From Flavobacteriales bacterium (GTDB lineage: Bacteria; Bacteroidota; Bacteroidia; UBA10329): a DNA stretch of 64,000 bases. The notes under the pieces are model-generated. The model saw only the letters and a list, made by a program, of their open reading frames with translations, made no database searches and was not told the DNA's origin. The DNA lies in the NCBI GenBank assembly GCA_020635535.1, contig JACJZP010000004.1:1-64000 (forward strand), read 5' to 3'. Below, one piece after another: positions 53,320-61,611 of the stretch (position 1 is its first letter; each line of letters begins with the position of its first letter). The position numbers were made by a program, and so were the translations under genes.

Positions 53320-54987
53320 TTAGTCTGCCGGTTGCTCGTCACGCAGTGCCCTACGTAAAATTTTCCCAACGTTGGTCTTTGGAAGCTCATTTCTGAATTC
53401 GATGTGCTTCGGACGCTTGTAACCTGTCAATTCTTCGTGGCAGTAAGTTTTCAGTTCCTCTGCGGTAAGCGATTGATCCTTCTTCACCACGAAAATTTTC
53501 ACTGCCTCGCCCGATTTATCGTCTGGAACTCCGATGGCAGCAACCTCCAATACTTTTGGATGACCCGCAACCACATCTTCCACCTCGTTAGGGTAAACAT
53601 TGAAGCCTGATACCAGTATCATATCCTTAATGCGGTCCACGATCTTGAAGAATCCATCCTCACTCATAACGGCAACATCACCCGTGCGCAACCAACCGTC
53701 CTTGATCACATTGGCGGTCTCCTCAGGTCGGTTGTAATAGCCCTGCATCACCTGTGGGCCTTTGATGTTGATCTCACCTCGTTCACCAACTGGCACCTCA
53801 TTGCCGTTCTCATCGCATAATTTCATTTCGGTGGATGGAACCGGAACTCCAATGGTGCCGATGCGTGCCGTGCCGTTGAGTGGGTTTGCAGATGCAACAG
53901 GCGAGCTTTCGGTAAGCCCGTAACCTTCAACAAGAATGTTCCCAGTAACCTCTTTCCATTTTTCAGCAACCGGTTTCTGAATGGCCATGGCACCTCCGAT
54001 AACTGCCTTCACTGAGCTGAAATCGAGTTTTCGGAAGTCTTCATTGTTCAATAGGCCATTGAAAAGCGTATTCACACCGGTCATCACCGTCCATTTGTGT
54101 TTTCCGAGTTCTTTCACGAAAGCAGGAATATCGCGCGGGTTGGTGATCAACACGTTCTTCCCTCCAAGAATAATGAAAGCCAGACAGTTAACCGTAAGAG
54201 AGAAGATGTGGTACATCGGAAGCGGGGTGATGAGTATCTCCTCCCCTTCCTTCAATGTATCACCCATCCACGCTTTCATCTGTGCTCCATTGGCAATGAT
54301 ATTCCTGTGCGTAAGAATGGCTCCTTTCGAAACACCAGTTGTACCACCGGTGTACTGAAGAAACGCAATGTCAGTATTCTTTAATGGTACGGGTTTCGCC
54401 TTTAGTCCACGGTCTTTCACCAATTCTCGGAAATCGATGGTCTTAGGCAGCGAGTAGGCAGGCACCATCTTCTTTACGTGCTTGAGCACAAGATTGACGA
54501 TGAACTGCTTGGGCTGTGGAAACAGGTCGGGAATTCGCGTCACTATCACATGCTTGATGCTTGTCTTGTGCAGACATTCTTGCAACTCGGCACAGAAATT
54601 CTCCACAATGACCACTGCTTTCACTCCGGCATCGTTGAACTGGTGTTCCATTTCACGGGAAGTGTAGAGCGGGTTCACGTTCACTACGATCAAACCTGCC
54701 AACATGGATCCGTAGATGCAGATAGGGTACTGCAGCAGGTTGGGCATCTGAATGGCGATCTTGTCTCCAGGTTTCAGGTCGGTATTGTTCTGAATCCAAG
54801 CGGCAAAGTTGTACGAAAGGGCCTTGAATTCTTTGAAAGTAATGGCCACTCCCATATTCTCAAAGGCTTCTTTATCTCCGTACTTATCGCAACTCTCGTC
54901 AAAAGCCTGTACAATATTGTCGTAGATATCTGGGTCGATCTCTTTCGGTATGTCTCCGTAATGCTGGTGCCAAATGTGCTCTGCCAT
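53320..54987 (-). CDS. fadD: Long-chain acyl-CoA synthetase (FadD-like)
   Basis: 555 aa with start at MAEHIWHQHYGDIP; the frame is open 57 residues more but that part is not family-like. AMP-binding motif YTGGTTGVSKGAILTH, then EGYGLTESSPV, GWLRTGDVAVMSEDG and the C-terminal lysine strand NVGKILRRALRD. DRIKDMILVSGFNVYPNEVED is diagnostic of fatty acyl-CoA ligases. It activates fatty acids to acyl-CoA at the membrane. Single gene. Confidence 0.93.
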   Translation of the reverse strand: MAEHIWHQHYGDIPKEIDPDIYDNIVQAFDESCDKYGDKEAFENMGVAITFKEFKALSYNFAAWIQNNTDLKPGDKIAIQMPNLLQYPICIYGSMLAGLIVVNVNPLYTSREMEHQFNDAGVKAVVIVENFCAELQECLHKTSIKHVIVTRIPDLFPQPKQFIVNLVLKHVKKMVPAYSLPKTIDFRELVKDRGLKAKPVPLKNTDIAFLQYTGGTTGVSKGAILTHRNIIANGAQMKAWMGDTLKEGEEILITPLPMYHIFSLTVNCLAFIILGGKNVLITNPRDIPAFVKELGKHKWTVMTGVNTLFNGLLNNEDFRKLDFSSVKAVIGGAMAIQKPVAEKWKEVTGNILVEGYGLTESSPVASANPLNGTARIGTIGVPVPSTEMKLCDENGNEVPVGERGEINIKGPQVMQGYYNRPEETANVIKDGWLRTGDVAVMSEDGFFKIVDRIKDMILVSGFNVYPNEVEDVVAGHPKVLEVAAIGVPDDKSGEAVKIFVVKKDQSLTAEELKTYCHEELTGYKRPKHIEFRNELPKTNVGKILRRALRDEQPAD

Positions 54988-55138
54988 GTGTTCTCTTGTT
55001 CGTTTGTGATGAATGAATAACAAATCTAATGTTTGTGACCGTTCGGGAATCAATAGATTTTTTCCGGCATTCTGGTAGTCCGTAAATAGTTTACGGTCTG
55101 GTGCTTTTGGTTTGCTGATGTAATCAAAACAATACGTC

Positions 55139-55603
55139 ATGCAAAGCACAGAAAACAAAAAAGAACTTGTACTCGAAGTTGTAAAAGATGGGTATCGAAG
55201 GTTGGTCTTCCGTCAAGAAATCGGAAACGGTAGCTACTTGTTCTTGGAAGAATCCGATCTGGTAGATTTCTCAAGACCACTTTCAGAAAGCAACGATTTC
55301 AATGTCTTCTTCACCGAAAGGTCATTCTGGAAATCATTCATTGAATACACCAGTAATGAGGGTCTGCTCAAGCGTCAGGTCTGGCACCAGAAGACCAATG
55401 AGTGGTTAGACCTTAAACCTTTATTCATTCATAACGACATCAAACACCTGATTCAAAACTCGCTGTCAGACATTATTCGAAATCATTCCAGTAGCCGAAC
55501 TGATGAGCTGGAAGGTGTGCGTATTTGGCTTCGTGCACTTTCCTCCAATGGCTCAACTATTAAGATCGATCAACCTCATAATACACTACGTCATGCAGTC
55601 TAA
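55139..55603 (+). CDS. Hypothetical protein
   Basis: 154 aa, soluble and without signal peptide. No family recognised. The first half looks beta-rich (LVLEVVKDGYRRLVFRQ), the second more helical (DIKHLIQNSLSDIIRNH). Divergent from the acyl-CoA synthetase. The next gene starts 11 bp before its stop, so the pair is probably translated together. Confidence 0.6.
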   Translation: MQSTENKKELVLEVVKDGYRRLVFRQEIGNGSYLFLEESDLVDFSRPLSESNDFNVFFTERSFWKSFIEYTSNEGLLKRQVWHQKTNEWLDLKPLFIHNDIKHLIQNSLSDIIRNHSSSRTDELEGVRIWLRALSSNGSTIKIDQPHNTLRHAV

Positions 55604-55973
55604 CATTCATCTGAACAGCCAACTGGGCCAAGAGCGCATTCAGTACGCCAATCTAACATCTATCCGTGGTTACCTAGGAGGAATTGATAAGAGTGATGTT
55701 CCATTCGTTTATCATCACCTCCGCAAAGGGTGTGTACTCAATCTGAGCTCAATTGTAAATGGTGAACGCCATCTGATGTTTGCTGTAAACTATGGAGCAT
55801 ACCGAATAGGCACACTAAGCAGCAGCATGGCGCGTAAGATCCAAGAGCTCCGATCGGCTGGTAAAATCTATCGATTGACCATTGCCGAAGTTGTAAAAGA
55901 AAAGTACATGCCACCCACTGCAATTGTTGTGGAACTGGAGTGCGAAAACAACTATTTGGCTGATGTTGCGTGA
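55593..55973 (+). CDS. Hypothetical protein, possible HIRAN-like fold
   Basis: 126 aa, start chosen at MQSNIHLN. Its strand pattern, IRGYLGGI ... LRKGCVLNLSSIVN ... YGAYRIGTLSSSMARKIQEL, is reminiscent of the HIRAN domain (a small nucleic-acid-end-binding beta-fold), but identity is too weak to assert. Overlaps the preceding unknown gene by 11 bp. Confidence 0.5.
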   Translation: MQSNIHLNSQLGQERIQYANLTSIRGYLGGIDKSDVPFVYHHLRKGCVLNLSSIVNGERHLMFAVNYGAYRIGTLSSSMARKIQELRSAGKIYRLTIAEVVKEKYMPPTAIVVELECENNYLADVA

Positions 55974-56107
55974 TTTACGTAACAATAAACAGCTAAATAC
56001 GAATTCCAACATTCAATTGTTGAAAAAGCGACCTGATTTTTAAGAATGTGGTAATGTGACAATTTTAGTTTCGCGGCATCATAAAACCAAAGAATAAGCG
56101 TACGTCT

Positions 56108-56434
56108 ATGAGAAACATTTTTAGCCTTCTGGTGCTTCTACTAATGACCATTCAAAGCCAAGCAGTTGTCTTGAACGACCCAACTTCTGAGCCTGCCATT
56201 GAAATTGCCTCGACCATTGAGAACAACTACCTTAAAATTGATGTGGGTAACAATCTTGCCGGATCGGTAATGACCTTATCGGTTTTTAATTCTTTGGGAG
56301 AAGTAGTCTTGGAAAACACGCTTGGCTTGGGTTTGAACAAGATCAGCGTGGCTGGATTTGCCAAAGGCGAATACGTAGCTGTTGTCCGTGAGAATGGTGT
56401 TTACACCAGCAAATCCTCTTTCGAAGTAAAGTGA
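56108..56434 (+). CDS. Small secreted T9SS-tail-like protein
   Basis: 108 aa. Signal peptide (cut near QSQA), then a single beta-domain with the form of a secretion tail or its relatives: LKIDVGNNLAGSVMTLSVFNSLGEVVLENTL, LNKISVAGFAKGEYVAVVRENG. The strict YPNP motif of sorting domains is absent, so secretion by T9SS is uncertain. Followed by a terminator. Confidence 0.7.
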   Translation: MRNIFSLLVLLLMTIQSQAVVLNDPTSEPAIEIASTIENNYLKIDVGNNLAGSVMTLSVFNSLGEVVLENTLGLGLNKISVAGFAKGEYVAVVRENGVYTSKSSFEVK

Positions 56435-56456
56435 CCTCAACCATTTTGATTACACG

Positions 56457-56484
56457 AAGCCTGACCAAATGGTCAGGCTTTTTT
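56457..56484. terminator. Bidirectional terminator
   Basis: AAGCCTGACC-AAAT-GGTCAGGCTT, a perfect 10-bp stem with TTTTTT on the plus strand. It overlaps the photolyase stop codon by 2 bp. Confidence 0.85.
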
Positions 56485-57784
56485 ATTTGAGCGCAGATTT
56501 ATAACGGTCGAGCGCGCGTTCTCGAGCAAATTTGTGGTCTACTATCGGCCTTGGATAAGTAAGCTCTTGAAAATCCGGCACCCACTTTTTGATGTATTTC
56601 AATTGCGGGTCGAACTTCTGCGTTTGCAGATCGGGATTGAACACACGGAAATACGGAGCCGCATCGCAACCTGAACCTGCTGCCCATTGCCACCCTCCAT
56701 TGTTGCTTGATAGCTCAAAATCCAGAAGTTTCTTGGCAAAATAGGCTTCGCCCCAACGCCAATCCAGCAACAGATGTTTGGTGAGGAAACTGGCCACTAC
56801 CATCCGAACGCGGTTGTGCATCCAACCCGTTTCATTCAGTTCGCGCATGCCAGCATCCACAATCGGATAGCCCGTTTCACCTTTGCACCAAGCTTCAAAG
56901 TGTTTTTCGTTTCGCTCCCACGCTATTTGGTCGTATTGAGGTTTGAACGCGCCACCGACCACATGCGGAAAATGCCACAGGATCATCATATAGAAATCGC
57001 GCCAAATGAGCTCGTTCAAGAACTTGCCATTGGTCTCTTGGGCCATCCTTGACAATTTCCTGATGCTGATTGTTCCGAAACGTAGTTGGACACTCAACCG
57101 TGATGTTCCGTGAATGCTCGGAATGTCGCGTGTGTCGTGGTAATTCTTGATGATGTCCAATTCCACTTCTGAAGATGGAATTTCTACATCCGTTTTCTCA
57201 AAACCGATTTCTTCTAGACTTTGAAAATTCGCTGTTTCAAGCTTTAGCAAGTTGCCGAAATACTTCTCAGTCGGATAAGAACTCAGGTAAAACGCATTGA
57301 CCTTCTCCTTCCACTTTTTGGAGTAAGGTGTGTAGACCGTGTATGGCTTTCCGTCATCCTTCAGCACCTCATCCTTCTCGAAAATGCATTGATCCTTGAA
57401 GGTTTGGAAACTCGCTCCGTTCTCATTCAGCAACTCCTCAATTCGCTTATCGCGTTCGCAAGCGTAGGGTTCGTAATCGTGGTTGGTGAACACTGCTTTG
57501 AGGGAATATTCGGAAAGCAACTTCTTGTAAACCTCCAACGGAGTTCCGTGAAATACCAGCAGGTCAGAACCAAGATTTTGTAATTGAGCTTTCAGCTGTT
57601 CAAGCGTTCGATGAATGAAATCAACACGCTTGTCCGCCTTGCCTTCCAGTTTGGAGAGAATGTTCTCATCAAAAATGAAAATGGGCAGAACTGAATTTCC
57701 CGAACGCAAGGCGTGATATAGTCCTGCATTGTCATCCAACCGCAGGTCTCGTCTGAACCAAAAAACAGAGACCTCTTGCTTCAT
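56483..57784 (-). CDS. phrB: Deoxyribodipyrimidine photolyase/cryptochrome
   Basis: 433 aa. N-terminal Rossmann antenna domain (VFWFRRDLRLDDNAGL) and a C-terminal FAD domain with GTSRLSVQLRFGTIS, LIWRDFYMMILWHFP, GWMHNRVRMVVASFL and NNGGWQWAAGSGCDAAPYFRVFNP. This pattern fits class I CPD photolyases, which repair UV damage with blue light. Last gene of a run idi-pterin synthase-folE-photolyase, 75 bp behind folE. A B12 photoreceptor lies upstream, so light induction is likely. Confidence 0.93.
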   Translation of the reverse strand: MKQEVSVFWFRRDLRLDDNAGLYHALRSGNSVLPIFIFDENILSKLEGKADKRVDFIHRTLEQLKAQLQNLGSDLLVFHGTPLEVYKKLLSEYSLKAVFTNHDYEPYACERDKRIEELLNENGASFQTFKDQCIFEKDEVLKDDGKPYTVYTPYSKKWKEKVNAFYLSSYPTEKYFGNLLKLETANFQSLEEIGFEKTDVEIPSSEVELDIIKNYHDTRDIPSIHGTSRLSVQLRFGTISIRKLSRMAQETNGKFLNELIWRDFYMMILWHFPHVVGGAFKPQYDQIAWERNEKHFEAWCKGETGYPIVDAGMRELNETGWMHNRVRMVVASFLTKHLLLDWRWGEAYFAKKLLDFELSSNNGGWQWAAGSGCDAAPYFRVFNPDLQTQKFDPQLKYIKKWVPDFQELTYPRPIVDHKFARERALDRYKSALK

Positions 57785-57859
57785 GAAGAAAAACGGGAAA
57801 AGGAATAAGGAAAAACGTTACGCGTCCGAGGGCCGTTCACATTTTTCATTTCTCGTTTT

Positions 57860-58555
57860 TCATTTTCCCGAATAGATGTATTGAAGGAACTCCCTTTTGG
57901 TCTCCTCATTTTGGAATGCTCCACTGTAGCTGGCCGTAACCGTGCTGCTGCTGGTATCCTCTACTCCACGCAATGAAACACACATGTGTTTGGCATCAAT
58001 GATCACCGCCACATCTTCCGTATCCAGCGCTTCTTTCAGTTCGTTGGCGATCTGCATGGTCATGCGCTCCTGAACCTGTGGACGTTTAGCGAAGTAATCC
58101 ACAATTCGGTTGAGTTTGGAAAGTCCGACAACCTTGCCGCTATTGATGTAAGCCACGTGCGCCACACCGATGATCGGCACAAAATGATGCTCACAGAACG
58201 AATGTACCTTGATGTCCTTTTCCACCAACATTTCATTGTAGCCGTACTTGTTCTCGAAGAGTTTGACCTCTGGTTTGTTCTTCGGGTTCAAACCACTGAA
58301 AACCTCTTCCACGTACATTTTTGCCACACGCATCGGAGTTCCTTGAAGGCTGTCATCAGACAGATCCAAGCCGAGCGTATCCATAATGGACGCGAAATGC
58401 TCCGCGATCTTCGCCATCTTTTCCTTGTCGGAAAGGGCGTGCGCATCGGGCTTCATCGGTGTTTCGAGCGATGTAGAGATGTGCCCATCTCCAACCTCCT
58501 CGATCAGATCAAACTCCTTCTCCGTCAAATTCAACAAAATTCCGTTCTGTTTCAT
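57860..58555 (-). CDS. folE: GTP cyclohydrolase I FolE
   Basis: 231 aa. Zinc and active-site motifs VHSFCEHHFVPIIG, VGLSKLNRIVDYFAKRPQVQER, AKHMCVSLRGVED. Makes dihydroneopterin triphosphate from GTP. The N-terminal HISTSLETP segment is also found in other flavobacterial FolE proteins, supporting the long start, which overlaps the pterin synthase gene by 47 bp. Near the photolyase it may feed a pterin antenna or other pterins. Confidence 0.95.
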   Translation of the reverse strand: MKQNGILLNLTEKEFDLIEEVGDGHISTSLETPMKPDAHALSDKEKMAKIAEHFASIMDTLGLDLSDDSLQGTPMRVAKMYVEEVFSGLNPKNKPEVKLFENKYGYNEMLVEKDIKVHSFCEHHFVPIIGVAHVAYINSGKVVGLSKLNRIVDYFAKRPQVQERMTMQIANELKEALDTEDVAVIIDAKHMCVSLRGVEDTSSSTVTASYSGAFQNEETKREFLQYIYSGK

Positions 58556-58928
58556 GTAGCAAAACTTTTAGCTCCAATTCTGGATTGATATTCGGCCGCA
58601 GCCTTTTCCAAATAACCACCACAATATTCTCTGCCGTGGGATTCAGTGTTTTAAATTCTTCCGTATCCAAATTCAGGTTACGATGGTCGAAAGGCTTTTC
58701 CACATGTTCGTGGATGAGTTCCTTAAGAACCTTCATATCCATCACGTAACCCGTTTCAGGGTCAATTGTTCCCTTCACACTTACCGTAAGCGTGTAATTA
58801 TGGCCGTGAAAATTCGGGTTGTTGCACTTGCCGAACACCTCATCGTTCCGCTCGTCCGACCAAGCGGAGTTGTAAAGTCGATGGGCCGCATTGAACTGCG
58901 CCTTTCTGCTGACGGTTACTTTCATCAT
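58509..58928 (-). CDS. 6-pyruvoyl-tetrahydropterin synthase/QueD family
   Basis: 139 aa. Zinc histidines in FNAAHRL and FHGHNYTLTV, catalytic Cys in GKCNNPN, and DHRNLN, PTAENIVVVIW. Uses the FolE product to make 6-pyruvoyltetrahydropterin or 6-carboxytetrahydropterin (queuosine). The adjacent folE supports a pterin route. The start follows idi by 6 bp on the same strand. Confidence 0.9.
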   Translation of the reverse strand: MMKVTVSRKAQFNAAHRLYNSAWSDERNDEVFGKCNNPNFHGHNYTLTVSVKGTIDPETGYVMDMKVLKELIHEHVEKPFDHRNLNLDTEEFKTLNPTAENIVVVIWKRLRPNINPELELKVLLHETERNFVEFDGEGV

Positions 58929-58934
58929 CCTACA

Positions 58935-59483
58935 TTATACTCCCACCGACCGCAGCCGATGTTCCATTCCTGTAAGGTGATCCCTGAACTTATCGATGAT
59001 AATGCGGAACCAGATCGAGTAGCGTTCTGGCCTGTTAGCCGCGTCCGTGAATACCTTATCTAACGATGCAAAGGTACAATCTTCTGCCTCGTTTGGGTTC
59101 AATTCTATTTTCCCTTGGTGAACACCGAAGAAAACATGGTCGAATTCGTTCTCGATCAGACCGTTTTCAACTTCGCCTTTGTACACGAACGAGAACTGTT
59201 CTTCCAACTTGGTTTCGATGCCCATTTCCTCTTTCAATCTGCGCGAAGCACATTCCAAATTGGTTTCTCCATCTCGCGGATGCGTACAACATGTGTTGGT
59301 CCACAATCCTGCGCCATGGTATTTGGTAGCCGCGCGCTTCTGTAACAGCAACTCGCCCTTTTTGTTGAAGACGAACACGGAAACCGCCCGATGCAACGCA
59401 CCTTTCTCGTGCGCTTCCAGCTTTTCCATCAGGCCGAGTTGCTCGTCCTGTTCGTTGACCAATATGACGTTTTCCAATTCCAT
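58935..59483 (-). CDS. idi: Isopentenyl-diphosphate isomerase, type I
   Basis: 182 aa from the Met at 59483. Nudix-fold enzyme with TNTCCTHPRDGET (catalytic Cys) and ENEFDHVFFG (catalytic Glu); ASRRLKEEMGIE is the Nudix helix. Interconverts isopentenyl and dimethylallyl diphosphate for isoprenoids. Its place below a CarH-type photoreceptor and sigma factor fits control of carotenoid supply. Confidence 0.94.
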   Translation of the reverse strand: MELENVILVNEQDEQLGLMEKLEAHEKGALHRAVSVFVFNKKGELLLQKRAATKYHGAGLWTNTCCTHPRDGETNLECASRRLKEEMGIETKLEEQFSFVYKGEVENGLIENEFDHVFFGVHQGKIELNPNEAEDCTFASLDKVFTDAANRPERYSIWFRIIIDKFRDHLTGMEHRLRSVGV

Positions 59484-59494
59484 CAGACAAAACA

Positions 59495-59523
59495 AAGGTC
59501 GTCAACTTTGGGCTGACGACCTT
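59495..59523 (-). terminator. Terminator between sigma factor and idi
   Basis: AAGGTCGTCA and TGACGACCTT are perfect 10-bp arms with a 9-nt loop. The minus strand continues TTGTTTTG. A weak tail suggests partial read-through into idi. Confidence 0.65.
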
Positions 59524-59545
59524 CGATAAGTTCAAATCACCTTGA

Positions 59546-60052
59546 TCAATTGCGATAATCCTTCAGGTCTTTCATCAAGGATTGCTTCGCGAAATAGATG
59601 CGGCTTTTCACCGTGCCGATCGGGATGTTCAGGTGCTCGGCAATTTCCTTGTACTTATACCCTTTGAGGTGCATGGTGAAAGGAATACGCGTATTGTCGT
59701 CCAACGCATCAATCACCTTATTGATCTCCTTGGTGGCGTGCATGCTTTCTGGCGTATCGTCCATCGTTGCAGGAACAAAATCCAACACCTCCACTTCATC
59801 TTTGGTAGTGATCACCGTATTGGCACGCTTCATCTTACGATACTGGTTGATGAACGTGTTCTTCATGATGGTGTGCAACCACGCTTTGAAGTTGGTGTTC
59901 GGTGTGTACTTGTCCTGGTAAGTGATGGCCTTTACCATGGTTTCCTGAAGAAGATCTTCTGCGTCTTCTCGGTTTTTGGTGAGACTAAGAGCAAAGTACT
60001 CCAGCACATCGCTCATCTTCAAAAGTCTGTCGTTGAATGTTAATGCTGACAT
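59546..60052 (-). CDS. ECF-type RNA polymerase sigma factor
   Basis: 168 aa from the Met at 60052 (MSALTFND). Region 2 (NREDAEDLLQETMVKAI, YTPNTNFKAWLHTIMKNTFINQYRK) and region 4 (GYKYKEIAEHLNIPIGTVKSRIYFAK) are clear. The frame is open 19 residues upstream, but those run into the operator-like array. Downstream of a B12-binding MerR regulator; the two often control light-induced genes together. No anti-sigma factor is visible next to it. Confidence 0.92.
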   Translation of the reverse strand: MSALTFNDRLLKMSDVLEYFALSLTKNREDAEDLLQETMVKAITYQDKYTPNTNFKAWLHTIMKNTFINQYRKMKRANTVITTKDEVEVLDFVPATMDDTPESMHATKEINKVIDALDDNTRIPFTMHLKGYKYKEIAEHLNIPIGTVKSRIYFAKQSLMKDLKDYRN

Positions 60053-60061
60053 GGCTATATA

Positions 60062-60177
60062 TTTTTGTTTAACTATCTGATTTAATTGTTGAACAAACAT
60101 AAAGACCAATGTTTAAACATCCAAATTTTTGTCTAACTATTTTATTGTATTGATTAAACAAAAATTAACAAATACGC
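60062..60177. promoter_or_regulatory. Array of TTTGTYTAAC-type repeats before sigma factor
   Basis: At least five variants within 115 bp: TTTTGTTTAACTAT (60063-60076) and TTTTGTCTAACTAT (60127-60140) in direct orientation, GTTGAACAAAC (60089-60099), TGTTTAAACA (60110-60119) and ATTAAACAAAAAT (60153-60165) in inverted or palindromic form. A likely operator for the MerR/B12 regulator encoded next door. Confidence 0.5.
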
Positions 60178-60233
60178 TGAAAGCCTTTACCAGCAAGGGT
60201 TTCAGGTAATTGTTAAAAAACCAGAAGGGAAAT

Positions 60234-61121
60234 TTAGGCCGAAATCCTGTTGTCAGCGAACTGGATGAATTCGCGTACATTCTTACAACGGATCACATTC
60301 TTAGGCAAAGATCCGGGAATCTGAGATACCTGATGACCAGAAATGACAATGATCTTATCAGGGAACGAATTGGAAAGTGTTTTGATGTACTTATCGAGCA
60401 GACCCTCATCCATCGTTGCCACGAAAGCTGTGACCAAGAAATCTGGTCTGTGAGCATGAACCACCTGCTTCAGATCCTCCAAAGGAACAGACTGACCGAG
60501 GTAAATGGTTTCCACGCCTCTTTTCTTCAGCAAGTACCGGTAGAACAACAATCCCATTTCATGCAACTCGCCTTCTCTTAAGAAACAGATTGCTTTACCC
60601 TTTCTGTTATCCGGACTGTAAAGCCCATCAATGGCCACGTACAGTTTCTGTATTATGAGGCTGCTTACAAAGTGTTCTTGAGCCGGATTGATGGTGCTGG
60701 CCATCCACATTACCCCAACTTTTTGAAGAAAAGGATACAGTACTTCAATACAGAATTGCTCGAAGCCCATTTGCTTTATGCCATCTTGCATTATCTGCTC
60801 AAACTTGGCACGATCCAAATCAACCATGCATACCACCAAACGGTCTATTTGGGTTGAGTGAGAGTAATTCTGCGTTCCAATTCGTTCAACTTCCTCGCAT
60901 ATCGCAGTCTCATCCAGCTCCGATATTTTGGATATCTTGAGACCATTGTTGTTGAGCAATGCAATATTCAGAAGCTTCTTCAGCTCGCTATCGCAGTAAG
61001 TTCTTATGTTGGTGTCTGTTCTGTCTGGAGTGATGATGCCGTATCGCTTTTCCCAAATACGGATGGTGTGGGCTTTTATTCCCGAAAGCGTTTCCAGATC
61101 TTTGATACTATACTTGCCCAT
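60234..61121 (-). CDS. B12-binding MerR-family photoreceptor-regulator (CarH/LitR type)
   Basis: 295 aa. MerR winged helix at 1-70 (YSIKDLETLSGIKAHTIRIWEKRYG), a helical bundle with Trp139-x9-Glu149-His150, and a B12-binding Rossmann domain with GELHEMG where His187 lies in the ExHxxG lower-ligand motif. All three marks are those of CarH, which binds adenosylcobalamin, represses DNA in the dark and lets go on light. It stands upstream of the sigma factor gene, with a repeated motif in the gap. The light role is inferred; some relatives may only sense B12. Confidence 0.9.
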   Translation of the reverse strand: MGKYSIKDLETLSGIKAHTIRIWEKRYGIITPDRTDTNIRTYCDSELKKLLNIALLNNNGLKISKISELDETAICEEVERIGTQNYSHSTQIDRLVVCMVDLDRAKFEQIMQDGIKQMGFEQFCIEVLYPFLQKVGVMWMASTINPAQEHFVSSLIIQKLYVAIDGLYSPDNRKGKAICFLREGELHEMGLLFYRYLLKKRGVETIYLGQSVPLEDLKQVVHAHRPDFLVTAFVATMDEGLLDKYIKTLSNSFPDKIIVISGHQVSQIPGSLPKNVIRCKNVREFIQFADNRISA

Positions 61122-61125
61122 GTTA

Positions 61126-61611
61126 CTATGAACGTTCTGCTGATGTTAACACACTTTTAACAAACTTGTTCTCAAGCACGCGAAATCTGTATTCAAAGAT
61201 GCCTTTAACCTTACGTTGGATGAAAAGGGCATTGATCAACTTACCAACAATCCCAAGTGGAACACGGTAATGCAAAATATCGGTCATCAATGTGCCATTC
61301 TCCACTTCTTCGAAAATGTGCTGATGATGCCAGAACGCGTACGGTCCAAAACGCTGCTCATCCACAAACATTTTGCGGTCTTCAACATGCGTGATCTCCG
61401 TAACCCATCCCATTTTCATCATTGGGAAAGGCGTTACGTTATACTGAATGATCTGCCCCTGATACATCCTTGGAATGTTCTCCGTCAGGATCTCAAACTG
61501 CATATCATCTGGCGTTATCTCGTTCAGATTTTCGGGGCGCGAGAAAAAATCCCAAGCCTCATCCAATGAAATGGGCAACAACTGTTGGTATTCCTGTCGG
61601 TGAAGTTTCAT
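61126..61611 (-). CDS. SRPBCC-fold (START-like) protein
   Basis: 161 aa of the ligand-binding SRPBCC superfamily: an N-terminal SLDEAWDFFSRPENLNEITPDDM segment is diagnostic of the group often found next to TIGR01777 epimerases. Its ligand is not known. Overlaps the epimerase gene by 4 bp, and the MerR gene follows after 4 bp, so it is in the same transcript as the photoreceptor. Confidence 0.85.
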   Translation of the reverse strand: MKLHRQEYQQLLPISLDEAWDFFSRPENLNEITPDDMQFEILTENIPRMYQGQIIQYNVTPFPMMKMGWVTEITHVEDRKMFVDEQRFGPYAFWHHQHIFEEVENGTLMTDILHYRVPLGIVGKLINALFIQRKVKGIFEYRFRVLENKFVKSVLTSAERS

